64,000 nucleotides of DNA. Origin: Sphaerotilus microaerophilus. Its GTDB lineage: Bacteria > Pseudomonadota > Gammaproteobacteria > Burkholderiales > Burkholderiaceae_C. This document shows, piece after piece, positions 52,583 to 62,113 of the stretch; the first letter of the stretch is position 1; every line of letters starts with the position of its first letter. The position numbers were made by a program, and so were the translations under genes. The stretch covers positions 992,001-1,056,000 of the forward strand of contig NZ_AP025730.1 of the NCBI RefSeq assembly GCF_023734135.1, in the 5' to 3' direction. The notes under the pieces are model-generated. The model did no database searches and was not told where the DNA came from. It saw only the letters and a list, made by a program, of their open reading frames with translations.

Positions 52583-53371
52583 ATGCTCATCGACCCTTCC
52601 GCCTGGCCTCTCCTCCTTGCTGCCGCCTTCGGCGCCGGCGTGCTCAATGCCATCGCGGGAGGAGGCAGCTTTCTGACCTTCCCGGCGCTGGTGTTCACCG
52701 GCGTGCCGCCGATTGCCGCCAACGCCACCAGCGCGGTGGCGGTCAGCCCGGGCTACCTGGGCAGCACGCTGGGCTTTCGGGCGGAACTGGCGGCGCTGCC
52801 GCGCCGACTGCTGGTGGTCGAGGGGCTGATCTGCGCGGTGGGTGGGGTGGCCGGTGCGCTGCTGCTGCTGGTCACGCCGGCCAAGGTTTTCTCGGCCATC
52901 GTCCCGTGGCTGCTGCTGTTCGCCACCGCGGTGTTCGCGCTCGGGCCGCGGCTGCTGGCCGTGCTGCGCCTGCGTGCCGGCCGCGCGACCGGCGCCGGTG
53001 ATGCTGCCAGTGGCGGCGCGCACCCGTTGCTGCGCAACGGCGGGCTCCTCCTGGTGGCGGTCTATGGCGGCTACTTCAACGGCGGGCTCGGCATTCTGCT
53101 GATGGCGCTGTACGCGCTGGCTGGCGAGGCGCACATCCACACGGCCAACGCGCTGAAGAACCTCAACTCGCTGGTGTTGTCGCTGCTGAGCGTCGCGGCC
53201 TTCGCCTGGGCGGGGGCGGTGCACTGGCCGCAGGCGCTGGTGATGGCCGCCGCAGCCACCGGCGGCGGCTTTGTCGGCGCACGCATTGCCCGGCGCCTGC
53301 CCGCAGCGGCGGTGCGGGCCATTGTGATCGGCACCGGCCTGGTGATGGCTGCGGTGTTCTTCAGCCGCTGA
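52583..53371 (+). CDS. Sulfite exporter TauE/SafE family permease
   Basis: 262 residues, about eight transmembrane helices. Two family repeats are visible: LLAAAFGAGVLNAIAGGGSF near the N-terminus and VAVYGGYFNGGLGILLMA in the second half, each with the glycine-rich turn typical of TauE/SafE. The substrate could be sulfite, a sulfonate or another organic anion. ATG 52583 is preferred as the helix begins soon after; upstream in-frame codons look non-coding. Stands alone between the acyltransferase and CAP protein genes. Confidence 0.88.
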   Translation: MLIDPSAWPLLLAAAFGAGVLNAIAGGGSFLTFPALVFTGVPPIAANATSAVAVSPGYLGSTLGFRAELAALPRRLLVVEGLICAVGGVAGALLLLVTPAKVFSAIVPWLLLFATAVFALGPRLLAVLRLRAGRATGAGDAASGGAHPLLRNGGLLLVAVYGGYFNGGLGILLMALYALAGEAHIHTANALKNLNSLVLSLLSVAAFAWAGAVHWPQALVMAAAATGGGFVGARIARRLPAAAVRAIVIGTGLVMAAVFFSR

Positions 53372-53590
53372 GTTTCCCGTCCCGGGTTCCGCGCCCCGGG
53401 TTTCGACCCCCGGGCCACCGGGGCCAGGCCGGGTGCGCCACCTGCGCGTGACGGAAGCCCGCCCGCTGGCCCTGGGCTGCGCCGCCATCCCCTGAACACG
53501 CGGGGCGCGATTGCCTGCCCGCTTCCCACAATCCCGGTCGTTCCCACGGGCACTTGCCCGGACGGGTGCACATACCAACAGGGAGGACGA

Positions 53591-54679
53591 ATGCGCAGCG
53601 GGTGGGGGCGATGGTCGCGGGTGGCGGGGCGCTGGACGCGCCGCCGGGGCGTGTACCGGCCGATGCAACGGGTGGCGGTGCCGGTGGTCATCCTGGCGAC
53701 GGGCCTGCTGCTCGGTGTCGAGGCGAGCGCAGCCCGCGGTGGGTGGGAGCCGATGCCGTTGCCGCCGACCTCAACCCCTGCACCGCTGACGGAGCGCGGC
53801 GATGCGGCCAGCCCCTGGGCGGGTGTCTACGCGGTGGCACCCGATCTGGCGAGTTGCCGCCCCGGCCGTCTGGCGCCGACCGAGCAGGCCCGCGCGCTGG
53901 CGCTGCTGAACGACATCCGCCGCCTGCACGGCTTGGGCCCGGTGGACTGGGATGCCACGCAGGAGGAGCCCGTGATGCGCGCCGCGCTGCTGTTCGCGGC
54001 CAACGGCCAGCTCTCGCACACGCCGTCGGCGCACTGGCGCTGCCTCTCGGCGGCCGGGGCGCAGGGTGCGGCCAGCAGCAACATCCACCTCTGGGTGGGC
54101 AGCGCGGGCAGCCTGCCGCGCAGGAGCGAAGACGTGGTGATCGGCTTCCTCACCGACATCGGCAATCGCGTGAGCGGCAACATCGGCCACCGGCGCTGGA
54201 TGCTCGACCCCTTCCTGAAGCGCGTGGCCTTCGGCCGGGTGGGAGCCCGAGCCGGGGCGATGCTGCACGACGGTGCGGCGTTGAGCGTGGTGGACGTGGC
54301 CGGCGGCTTGAACGATGCGGGTGGCCTGGGCGGCTCGGCCCGGGCGGACCACTGGGCCTGGCCGCAGGGGGTGTATCCGGCCAGGTACTTCCACCCGGAG
54401 GCCTTCCTGTCCTTTTCCGCCATCGTCGACCTGACCGAGCGGGCGGCGAATGCCGCGGTGGACTACCGCGGCGCCAGCGTCAGCGTGCGCCGGGCCGACG
54501 GCCGCCCGCTGGTGGTGAGCCAGCTGAGCTTCGACCACCACGGCTACGGGCTGCCCAACAGCCTGCAGTTCAAGGCCGCCGGCATCGAGCCCGACATCGA
54601 GCACGAGGTGCTGATCCAGGGCGTGCGCGCGGCCGGGGTGCCGCGCGACTACCGCTACCGGTTCCGCATCGTGCCGTGA
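53591..54679 (+). CDS. Exported CAP-domain protein
   Basis: 362 residues with a strong ribosome binding site (GGGAGG) before ATG 53591. A basic N-terminus and hydrophobic helix (VAVPVVILATGLLLGVEASAA) form a signal peptide or anchor. The CAP (SCP/PR1) fold is seen from about 100: ALALLNDIRRLHGLGPVDWD, AANGQLSHTPSAHWRCLS and SGNIGHRRWMLDPFL. Bacterial CAP proteins are extracellular or periplasmic with mostly unknown function. The C-terminal 130 residues look like a separate beta domain. It converges on the indolepyruvate oxidoreductase gene, 7 bases apart. Confidence 0.82.
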   Translation: MRSGWGRWSRVAGRWTRRRGVYRPMQRVAVPVVILATGLLLGVEASAARGGWEPMPLPPTSTPAPLTERGDAASPWAGVYAVAPDLASCRPGRLAPTEQARALALLNDIRRLHGLGPVDWDATQEEPVMRAALLFAANGQLSHTPSAHWRCLSAAGAQGAASSNIHLWVGSAGSLPRRSEDVVIGFLTDIGNRVSGNIGHRRWMLDPFLKRVAFGRVGARAGAMLHDGAALSVVDVAGGLNDAGGLGGSARADHWAWPQGVYPARYFHPEAFLSFSAIVDLTERAANAAVDYRGASVSVRRADGRPLVVSQLSFDHHGYGLPNSLQFKAAGIEPDIEHEVLIQGVRAAGVPRDYRYRFRIVP

Positions 54680-54686
54680 AGCGGGC

Positions 54687-57600
54687 TCAGGTGCGTGCCG
54701 GCCGGCGGCTGGCCGCAGTGCCTCGCCAGGCCGCCATCAGGCTGTCCCAGCGCGGCCGCACCGCGGCGAGGTGGCGTTCCTTGACGTGCCCGTATCCGCG
54801 GATCTCCTCCGGCAGGCGGGCGATTTCCGCCGCCTGGGCCAGGCGCTCGGCGCTCAGGCCGGTGAGCAGTTCCTCGATCGTGGCGCGGTACTCGGCGATC
54901 AGCGCCCGCTCGGTGCGGCGCTCCGTGGTGCCGCCGAAGGGGTCGAAGGCGCTGCCGCGCAGCCCCTTCAGCTTTGCCAGCCAGGGCAGGGCGCGGTTCA
55001 GCCAGGGGCCCCAGCGGCGCTTGACGAGGTGGCCGTCGCCGTCCCGGGCGGCGAACTTCGGCGGTGCGAGGTGGTGCACGATCTTGAACTCGCCCTCGAA
55101 CATCTCGGCGATGCGCTGCAGGAAGGCCGGGTCGCTGTGCAGCCGGGCCACCTCGTACTCGTCCTTGTAGGCCATCAGCTTGAAGAGGTAGCGCGCCACT
55201 GCCTCGCTGAGCCTGAGCTGCGCGGGCGCCGCACCTGAGCCCGCTGCCAGCACGCGCTGCTCGGCCTCGCGCACCTTCTGGACGAAGGCGGCGTACTCGG
55301 CGGCGTAGGCGGCGTTCTGGTAGCCGGTCAGGAATTCGACGCGGCGGCGCAGCAACTCGTCCAGCGAGGGGCGCCTGACGATCTGGATCACCTGCTGCGC
55401 GCTGAACAGCGACTGCACGCCCGCCAGGTCATGGGCGCAGCGGCGGCCCCATTCGAAGGCGGTGCGGTTGCCATCGACCTGTACGCCGTTGAGCTCCATG
55501 GCGCGCAGCAGCGCGGCCCGGCTCAGCGGGACCTGGCCGCGCTGCCAGGCGTAGCCCAACATCAGCGGGTTGGTGAAGATGGCGTCGCCCAGCAGCTGCA
55601 GCGCTACCTGCTCGGCGTCGAAGCTGCCGAGCTTGTCGGCCCCCACCGCCTGGAGCAGCGCGGCCTCGCAGCGCTCGCCGGGGAACTGCCAGTCCGGGTT
55701 GCCGACGAAGGCCGCGGTGGGGGTGCGGTGCGAGTTCATCGCCACGAAGGTGCGGCCGAGGTGGGTGACCTGCAGCGTGCTGGCGCCGGCGGCGACGATG
55801 GCGTCGCAGGCGATCACCAGGTCGGCCTTGGCGGTGTCCACCTTGGTGCTGTGGATGGCGTCGGGCCGGTTGGCGATCTGCACATGGCTCCAGGTGGCGC
55901 CGCCCTTCTGGGCCAGGCCGGCGCTGTCCTGCGTGACCACGCCCTTGCCCTCCAGGTGCGCGGCCATGCCCAGCAGCTGGCCGATGGTGATCACGCCGGT
56001 GCCGCCGACGCCGGCCACCACGATGCCCCAGGGCTGCTCGGCCACCGGCAGCACCGGTTCCGGCAGCGCGGGCAGCGCAGAGGGGTCGGCCTTCTGCTCC
56101 TTCTTCGGCTTCCTGAGCTGCCCGCCCTCGACGGTGATAAAGCTCGGGCAGAAGCCCTTCACGCAGGAGAAGTCCTTGTTGCAGCTGCTCTGGTTGATGC
56201 GGCGCTTGCGGCCGAACTCGGTTTCCACCGGCTCGACGCTCAGGCAGTTGCTCTGCACACTGCAGTCGCCGCAGCCCTCGCAGACCGCCTCGTTGATGAC
56301 GGTGCGCACGGCTGGGTCGACCATCTTGCCGCGCTTGCGGCGGCGGCGCTTCTCGGTGGCGCAGGTCTGGTCGTAGATCAGGATGGTGCAGCCGGGCTGC
56401 TCGCGCAGCTCGCGCTGCACCGTGTCCAGCTCATCGCGGTGGCGCACCGTGACACCCGGGGCCAGCCCGACGGCGCCGTCGTACTTGGCCGGCTCGTCGG
56501 TGACGACGACGATCTTCCTGGCGCCCTCGGCCTCCAGCTCGCGGGTCATCTGCGGCACGGTGAGGATGCCGTCCACCGGCTGGCCGCCGGTCATTGCCAC
56601 CGCGTCGTTGTAGAGGATCTTGTAGGTGATGTTCACCCCGGAGGCGATGCTCTGGCGCACCGCCAGCGCGCCGGAGTGGTAGTAGGTGCCGTCGCCCAGG
56701 TTGGCGAACATGTGTGGGCGCTTCGTGAACGGGGCCTGGCCGACCCAGGGCACGCCCTCGCCGCCCATCTGGGTGAAGCCCACCGTGCTGCGGCCCATCC
56801 ACACGCTCATGAAGTGGCAGCCGATGCCGGCCATCGCCAGCGACCCCTCCGGCACCCGGGTGCTGGTGTTGTGCGGGCAGCCGCTGCAGAACCATGGCTT
56901 GCGCTCCAGTTCGCCGCTGGTGGTACTCCAGCTGCCGCCGCCCTTCAGGTCGCGCCCGGCCAGCACCGCCAGGCCCTGGTCCATGCGCGCGGCCACGTCG
57001 GGCGGCACGCCCAGCTTCTTCAGCCGCTTGGCCAGCGCCTGGGCGATCAGCGCGGGCGTCAGGTCGGCGGTGGCGCGCAGCAGGGTGTTGGCGCTGGGGT
57101 TGGGCTGGCTCCACTCGCCGCCGGTGAAATCGCCGTCCGGCTCGTCGAACTTGCCCAGCACGTTGGGCCGCACATCCGGGCGCCAGTTGTACAGCTCCTC
57201 CTTGAGCTGGTACTCGATGACCTGGCGCTTCTCCTCCACCACCAGGATCTCGCTGAGCCCCTCGGCAAACTCGCGCGTGGTGGCGGCCTCCAGCGGCCAG
57301 ACCACGCCGACCTTGTGCACGCGGATGCCGAGCGCCCGGCAGGTGTCGTCGTCCAGCCCCAGGTCGACCAGCGCCTGGCGGGTGTCGTTGTAGGCCTTGC
57401 CGCTGGCGATGATGCCGAAGCGGTCGTTCGGTCCGCTGATGACATTGCGGTTGAGCCGGTTGGCGCGCACATAGGCCAGCGCGGCGTACCACTTGAAGTC
57501 CATCAGCCGGGCCTCCTGCGGCAGCGCCGCGTCTGGCCAGCGGATGTGCACGCCGCCCGGTGGCATCTCGAAGTCCTCGGGCAGCAGGATCTTGACCCGG

Positions 57601-58283
57601 TCCGGGTCCACCTCCACGCTGGCGGCCGACTCGACCACCTCCTGGATGGTCTTCATGCCGGTCCACACGCCGGCGAAGCGGCTCATCGCGAAGGCGTGCA
57701 GGCCCAGGTCGAGGATCTCCTGCACGCTGCTGGGGAAGAACACCGGCAGTCCGCAGGCCTTGAAGATGTGGTCGCTCTGGTGCGCCGCGGTGCTGCTCTT
57801 GGCCACGTGGTCGTCGCCGGCCACCGCGATCACCCCGCCGTGCGGCGCGGTGCCGGCCATGTTGGCGTGCTTGAACACGTCCGAGCAGCGGTCCACCCCC
57901 GGGCCCTTGCCGTACCAGATGCCGAAGACGCCGTCGTACTTCTTGTTCGCGGGGTCGAACTCGATCTGCTGCGTGCCCCAGACCGCGGTGGCCGCCAGCT
58001 CCTCGTTGACGCCCGGCTGGAAGACGACGTGGTTGGCTGCCAGATGCTTCTTGGCCGCCCATAGCGCCTGGTCGTAGCCGCCCAGCGGGCTGCCGCGGTA
58101 CCCGCTGACGAAGCCGGCGGTGTTCAGCCCGACCTGCGCATCGCGCTGGCGCTGAAGCATTGGCAGGCGCACGAGGGCCTGCACGCCGCTCATGAAGGCG
58201 CGGCCCTGGCCGAGGGCGTACTTGTCGTCCAGCGTGACGGCTTCGAGCGCGCGGCGCACGGCTTCGGGGAGGGGGGCGTTCAT
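54687..58283 (-). CDS. Indolepyruvate ferredoxin oxidoreductase, fused IorA-IorB type
   Basis: 1198 residues from ATG 58283 (family starts near ALEAVTLDDKYALGQGRAFM). The enzyme oxidatively decarboxylates aryl- or branched-chain 2-oxoacids to acyl-CoA with ferredoxin reduction. It has thiamine diphosphate domains (GYRGSPLGGYDQALW, WFCSGCPHNTSTRVP, LGDGTYYHSG), Cys-rich iron-sulfur segments (CEGCGDCSVQSNC, CNKDFSCVKGFCP) and the gamma-type domain (IVVAGVGGTGVITIGQLLGM, QDSAGLAQKGGATWSHV), followed by a DUF6537-like tail. Archaeal enzymes are two subunits; this single chain is the aerobic proteobacterial form. A divergent Lrp/AsnC regulator gene starts 200 bases away, suggesting control by amino acids. 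Confidence 0.95.
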   Translation of the reverse strand: MNAPLPEAVRRALEAVTLDDKYALGQGRAFMSGVQALVRLPMLQRQRDAQVGLNTAGFVSGYRGSPLGGYDQALWAAKKHLAANHVVFQPGVNEELAATAVWGTQQIEFDPANKKYDGVFGIWYGKGPGVDRCSDVFKHANMAGTAPHGGVIAVAGDDHVAKSSTAAHQSDHIFKACGLPVFFPSSVQEILDLGLHAFAMSRFAGVWTGMKTIQEVVESAASVEVDPDRVKILLPEDFEMPPGGVHIRWPDAALPQEARLMDFKWYAALAYVRANRLNRNVISGPNDRFGIIASGKAYNDTRQALVDLGLDDDTCRALGIRVHKVGVVWPLEAATTREFAEGLSEILVVEEKRQVIEYQLKEELYNWRPDVRPNVLGKFDEPDGDFTGGEWSQPNPSANTLLRATADLTPALIAQALAKRLKKLGVPPDVAARMDQGLAVLAGRDLKGGGSWSTTSGELERKPWFCSGCPHNTSTRVPEGSLAMAGIGCHFMSVWMGRSTVGFTQMGGEGVPWVGQAPFTKRPHMFANLGDGTYYHSGALAVRQSIASGVNITYKILYNDAVAMTGGQPVDGILTVPQMTRELEAEGARKIVVVTDEPAKYDGAVGLAPGVTVRHRDELDTVQRELREQPGCTILIYDQTCATEKRRRRKRGKMVDPAVRTVINEAVCEGCGDCSVQSNCLSVEPVETEFGRKRRINQSSCNKDFSCVKGFCPSFITVEGGQLRKPKKEQKADPSALPALPEPVLPVAEQPWGIVVAGVGGTGVITIGQLLGMAAHLEGKGVVTQDSAGLAQKGGATWSHVQIANRPDAIHSTKVDTAKADLVIACDAIVAAGASTLQVTHLGRTFVAMNSHRTPTAAFVGNPDWQFPGERCEAALLQAVGADKLGSFDAEQVALQLLGDAIFTNPLMLGYAWQRGQVPLSRAALLRAMELNGVQVDGNRTAFEWGRRCAHDLAGVQSLFSAQQVIQIVRRPSLDELLRRRVEFLTGYQNAAYAAEYAAFVQKVREAEQRVLAAGSGAAPAQLRLSEAVARYLFKLMAYKDEYEVARLHSDPAFLQRIAEMFEGEFKIVHHLAPPKFAARDGDGHLVKRRWGPWLNRALPWLAKLKGLRGSAFDPFGGTTERRTERALIAEYRATIEELLTGLSAERLAQAAEIARLPEEIRGYGHVKERHLAAVRPRWDSLMAAWRGTAASRRPART

Positions 58284-58483
58284 GGCGGTGTTCCTGCAGT
58301 CCGGCCCGGGCCTCGTGAGCGGTGGACCAGGGGTGGGTGATGGCTGCAGTGTAGGCACCACACGCCAACAGGTGTTTTCCATGTTTGCCGTAGACAGGAT
58401 ACTTGCAGCAATTCGGGAAAGGAAAAGCGATGCCAAGCGAAACAAGATTGCCAAAAATACCCGTATCAGGGAAAACCAGGGGG

Positions 58484-58990
58484 ATGGATGACGACCCCGC
58501 CGAGGCCCATGGCGCCGCGCTGGATCGCTACGACATCGCCATCCTGGGCGCCCTGCAGCGTGATGCGCGGCTGTCCAATGCCGAGCTGGCGTCGCGCATC
58601 GGGCTGTCGGCGGCGCCCACCTGGCGGCGTGTCAAGTGGCTGGAGGAGCAGGGCTACATCACCGGCTACCGGGCCGAGATCAACCGTCGCAAGATCGGCC
58701 TGGGCGTGCTGGCCTTCGTGCGGGTGGATGCCGATCGCAACAACGCCGAGGCCACCCAGGCGCTGGAGGCGGCCATCCGCGCGATGCCCGAGGTGGTGGC
58801 CTGCCACTACATCAGCGGCGCAGGCACCTTCGAGCTGCAGGTGGTGGCCACCGACCTGGACGCCTACTCCCGCTGGGCGATGGAGGTGCTCTTCCGACTG
58901 CCCAACGTCAAGGACGTACACACCAGCTTCTCGCTGGGCGAGGTCAAGGCCGGTGCGGCCTGGCCGTTGAGCCACGTGCGCGGCCGGTAG
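58484..58990 (+). CDS. Lrp/AsnC family transcriptional regulator
   Basis: 168 residues from ATG 58484, preceded by AGGGGG at short spacing; in-frame ATGs at 58403 and 58430 would give a longer N-terminus of unlike composition. Helix-turn-helix: DIAILGALQRDARLSNAELA with RIGLSAAPTWRRVKWLEEQG. The C-terminal RAM ligand-binding domain follows (VVACHYISGAGTFELQVVAT, LPNVKDVHTSFSLGEVK). Probably regulates the divergent indolepyruvate oxidoreductase gene in response to an amino acid. The 200-base space is AT-richer than the rest and must contain the operators. Confidence 0.93.
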   Translation: MDDDPAEAHGAALDRYDIAILGALQRDARLSNAELASRIGLSAAPTWRRVKWLEEQGYITGYRAEINRRKIGLGVLAFVRVDADRNNAEATQALEAAIRAMPEVVACHYISGAGTFELQVVATDLDAYSRWAMEVLFRLPNVKDVHTSFSLGEVKAGAAWPLSHVRGR

Positions 58991-59086
58991 CCGACCCGCG
59001 GTGGGCGGGCGTCGCGCAAAACCACCCCCACTTTGCGTGAATGGACCGCCGTGCTGGCTCATTCGCGGGGGGTGGTTCGTATCCCA

Positions 59087-59116
59087 TTGTGTCGGCGCGT
59101 TGCAGGTCCTTACACT
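59087..59116 (+). promoter_or_regulatory. Predicted sigma-70 promoter of the first tandem diguanylate cyclase gene
   Basis: TTGTGT (59087-59092), an 18-base spacer and TACACT (59111-59116). Transcription would begin near 59123, only a few bases before GTG 59127, so the message could be almost leaderless if both calls are right. Confidence 0.4.
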
Positions 59117-59126
59117 GTGACGGATC

Positions 59127-60233
59127 GTGCAATCCATCACACACATCTGGGCCGGCTGGCTGTTGGGGCCGGATCGCCAGCAACGCCTTCGCGTTGCCCA
59201 CAGCCTGCTCGCGTTGGGGGTCTATGGCCTCTTCGCCGTCTGCCAGGGCCTGGCCGTGGCGCTGGGGATCATGCCAAGAGCCTCGCTGACCTGGATGGGC
59301 TTCTATCTCGGCGGGGCACTGCTCTTCGTGGCCCTGGTGCGCAGTGGCGCCAGCCACCGGCTGGCACGCGACCCGTCGTTGACGCTGCCGCAGACGCTCT
59401 TCGGCCTCGTGGCGGCCAGCGGGGCCTATGCCCTGGCCGGGCCGCTGCGGGGCGCGGTGATTGCCATCAGCATGCTGGTGGTGCTGTTCGGCGCCTCCAA
59501 GCTCACGCCGCGCGAGGGCTGGGGCACCGCGCTGTTCGGCGTGCTCTCACTGGCCGGGGTGATGGCCTGGCTGGCCTGGTCCGATCCGGGCCGCCACGAC
59601 CCGCGCGAGGAGGGCGTGCTCTTCATGCTGTCGCTGGTCACCGCCGCCGCGATGGGGGTGCTGGTGGCGCGTCTGGCACGGCTGCGTCAGCGCCTGATGC
59701 TGCAGCGCAGCGAACTGGCCGAGGCGCTGGAGCGCATCCGCCTGCTCGCCACGCGCGACGAGCTCACTGGACTGCCCAACCGCCGGGCGATGGCCGATGC
59801 GCTGCAGTCCGCCATCACCCGCCAGGCACGCCTGAGCGAGCCGGTGGCACTGGTGATGATCGACCTGGATCACTTCAAGGCCATCAACGACGGCCATGGC
59901 CACCGCGCCGGGGACGTGGTGCTGCGCGGCTTTGCGGAGCGCGCGATGTCCACGCTGCGGGCGATCGACGTGCTGGGGCGCTGGGGGGGCGAGGAGTTCC
60001 TGCTGCTGCTGCCCGATACCACGTTGGAGCAGGCGCTGGCCTGTGTGGAACGGCTGCGCGAGCAACTGCACACCAGCCCCTTCGACGAGGTGGCCGACGG
60101 TCTCGCCGTGCGTTTCTCTGCGGGCGTGACGGCCTGCCAGGGGGCGACCGACGTGGATGCCGCGATCGAGCGGGCCGACCGGGCGCTCTACCGTGCCAAG
60201 AATGGCGGGCGCAGCCGCACGGAGACGGCCTGA
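59127..60233 (+). CDS. Membrane-anchored diguanylate cyclase (first of tandem pair)
   Basis: 368 residues from GTG 59127. Five or six transmembrane helices fill residues 25-180 in a MASE2-like integral sensor (GGALLFVALVRSGASHRLAR, DPSLTLPQTL, LAGPLRGAVIAI). A coiled coil (LRQRLMLQRSELAEALERIR) leads to [33 protein letters not shown], with an RAID I-site. Active and feedback-inhibited synthesis of c-di-GMP is expected. The next gene is a clear paralogue with the same layout, 101 bases downstream. No ribosome binding site is evident, so the start is uncertain. Confidence 0.9.
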   Translation: MQSITHIWAGWLLGPDRQQRLRVAHSLLALGVYGLFAVCQGLAVALGIMPRASLTWMGFYLGGALLFVALVRSGASHRLARDPSLTLPQTLFGLVAASGAYALAGPLRGAVIAISMLVVLFGASKLTPREGWGTALFGVLSLAGVMAWLAWSDPGRHDPREEGVLFMLSLVTAAAMGVLVARLARLRQRLMLQRSELAEALERIRLLATRDELTGLPNRRAMADALQSAITRQARLSEPVALVMIDLDHFKAINDGHGHRAGDVVLRGFAERAMSTLRAIDVLGRWGGEEFLLLLPDTTLEQALACVERLREQLHTSPFDEVADGLAVRFSAGVTACQGATDVDAAIERADRALYRAKNGGRSRTETA

Positions 60234-60334
60234 AGGACCTGGACGACGCGCGCCGGTGGTTGCGAGCGTGATGCCCTTCACGCCGGGGCCGCCACGGGCC
60301 CTGCAGACAAGGGGTGGGCGGACGAAATCCGCCC

Positions 60335-61471
60335 ATGTCCCCTCCCGCTGCCCCCCTGTCCCGCGCCGCCATGCTCCTGCTTGGCCCGCCCGGTCGCCAG
60401 CGCGTGCGCGCCTCGCAGTGCCTGCTGGCGCTGCTGGTGTTCGTGGTCTTCGCGGGCCTGCAGGAGCTGGAGGTCATGCTCGGCCTGATCGACGCGGCCC
60501 AGTCCCACTGGCTCACTGCCTGCAACCTGGGCGGCTCGCTGCTGTTCTACGCGGTGGTGCGCAGCGGGCTGAACCTGCGCCATGAGCGCGACCCGGCGCT
60601 GACCTTTGCGCAGATCGCCTTCGCGCTGGTGTCGATCGCCTGGTCCTACGCGATCACGGGGCCGGCGCGTGGTGCGGTGCTGGCCATCATGGTGCTGATC
60701 CTGCAGTTCGGCATGTTTGCGCTGCGGCCGGGGCAGGCCCGCGCACTCGCGTGGTTCGGCTTCCTGCTGATCGCCACGGTGATGGCCTGGAAGAGCCGCA
60801 CCGACCCCGAACGCTACCCGCCGCAGGTGGAGTGCGCGCACTTCATGTTCGCCGCCATCGTGGCGGCGGCGGTGTCGGCGCTGTCGATCCGCTTCGGTCA
60901 GTTGCGTCGCCGCCTGCAGGAGCAGAAACAGGATCTCGCCGTGGCGCTGGAACGCATCCGCGAGATGGCGGCCCACGACGAGTTGACCGGCCTGCTCAAC
61001 CGCCGCTCGATGGGCGAGGCGATCCGCCGTGAGCTGGAGCGCCAGCGCCGCCAGGCCGGTGTCGGCGTGCCGGTGAACGTCTCGCTGGTGCTGGTGGACA
61101 TCGACCACTTCAAGCGCATCAACGACGGCCACGGCCACCCCATCGGCGACCTGGCGCTGCAGCATTTCAGCCAGCTCGCGCGTGAGGAACTGCGCGGCAG
61201 CACCGATGTGGTGGCGCGCTGGGGCGGCGAAGAGTTCCTGCTGATGCTGCCCGACAGCACCCCCGAGCAGGCACGTGCCTGTGTGGACCGGCTGCGCCGG
61301 CGCCTGCAGGCCGTGCCGCTGGCCGTGACCGAGCCGCCGCTGGCGATCAATTTCTCGGCCGGCGTGGCGGCCTGCCTGGCCGAGGAGGACATCGAGCAGG
61401 CGATCGAGCAGGCCGACCAGGCCATGTACCGCGCCAAGACGGACGGGCGCGGGCGCACCGAACTGGGCTGA
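60335..61471 (+). CDS. Membrane-anchored diguanylate cyclase (second of tandem pair)
   Basis: 378 residues from ATG 60335 (GTG 60314 possible). Same architecture as the gene before it: integral-membrane sensor (LLFYAVVRSGLNLRHERDPA, ITGPARGAVLAIMVLIL), coiled coil and GGDEF (AHDELTGLLNRRSM, VLVDIDHFKRINDGHGHP, VARWGGEEFLLMLP). In contrast to its neighbour, the I-site position reads GSTD without the arginine, so product feedback may be lost. Probably a tandem duplication that has diverged in regulation. Converges on the M23 peptidase gene, 12 bases apart. Confidence 0.9.
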   Translation: MSPPAAPLSRAAMLLLGPPGRQRVRASQCLLALLVFVVFAGLQELEVMLGLIDAAQSHWLTACNLGGSLLFYAVVRSGLNLRHERDPALTFAQIAFALVSIAWSYAITGPARGAVLAIMVLILQFGMFALRPGQARALAWFGFLLIATVMAWKSRTDPERYPPQVECAHFMFAAIVAAAVSALSIRFGQLRRRLQEQKQDLAVALERIREMAAHDELTGLLNRRSMGEAIRRELERQRRQAGVGVPVNVSLVLVDIDHFKRINDGHGHPIGDLALQHFSQLAREELRGSTDVVARWGGEEFLLMLPDSTPEQARACVDRLRRRLQAVPLAVTEPPLAINFSAGVAACLAEEDIEQAIEQADQAMYRAKTDGRGRTELG

Positions 61472-61483
61472 GGCGGGGCCGCC

Positions 61484-62113
61484 TCAGGGTGCCTCGGGCG
61501 TGCTGCCGGCCGACGGCGCGCCGCCGCGCCAGACCGCGTAGGGGTTGATCGCCGCACCCGGCCAGCGCAGGCCGGGCGTGCCGGGGCGGTAGATCGCGAA
61601 GTGCAGGTGCGGCGCATGGGCCGGTGCGTTGCCGCTGCTGCCGACGGCGCCGATCAGCTCGCCTCGGCGCAGCAGCTGCCCCACTGCCAGGTCGGGCGCG
61701 TAGCGGTCCAGGTGGGCGTAGTAGTAGACGTAGCGCCCGCCCGGGTCGCTCTGGTAGAGCGTGATGCCCCCGGCGCGGTTGCTGCCCATCTTCAGGATGC
61801 GGCCGTCCTCCACCGCACGCACCGGCGTGCCGCGCGGCGCCATGATGTCGATCGCCTCGTGCGCGCCAGCCGAGCGGGCGGCGCGGAAGCTGTCGCGCAG
61901 CTGCTCGGGGCGGATGCCCTCCACCGGGATCAGCAGGTCGCGCATCGCCAGCTCGGCCACGTCCGGCGGGCCGGGTCGGGCCGGGGCCGCGCTGCCCGCC
62001 GGCGGCGTGGAGGAGCAGGCGGCCAGCCAGAGCGAGGCCAGCAGCCACGCCGCCTGGCCGAGCCGGCGCCAGCCTGCCGCCCTGCCCACGTTCAACGCGG
62101 CCACAGCACCCAC
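61484..62113 (-). CDS. M23 family metallopeptidase, lipoprotein
   Basis: About 209 residues. Lipobox LWLAAC near residue 33 implies lipid anchoring. The LytM/M23 zinc site is complete: AHEAIDIMAP (His and Asp) and HAPHLHFAI (HxH). It should cut peptide cross-links of peptidoglycan, or regulate amidases. Next to mltA, another murein hydrolase gene, on the same strand. Start codons are all GTG (62113, 62104 or 62089); the last begins just after the mltA stop, the first overlaps mltA by 22 bases. Confidence 0.9.
   Translation of the reverse strand: MGAVAALNVGRAAGWRRLGQAAWLLASLWLAACSSTPPAGSAAPARPGPPDVAELAMRDLLIPVEGIRPEQLRDSFRAARSAGAHEAIDIMAPRGTPVRAVEDGRILKMGSNRAGGITLYQSDPGGRYVYYYAHLDRYAPDLAVGQLLRRGELIGAVGSSGNAPAHAPHLHFAIYRPGTPGLRWPGAAINPYAVWRGGAPSAGSTPEAP

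Noticed and set aside
58375..58403. Promoter for the Lrp/AsnC gene (TTTTCC, 17 bases, GATACT)
   Set aside because: The -35 match is poor, and in the AT-richer spacer such pairs arise easily; not strong enough to list as a feature.
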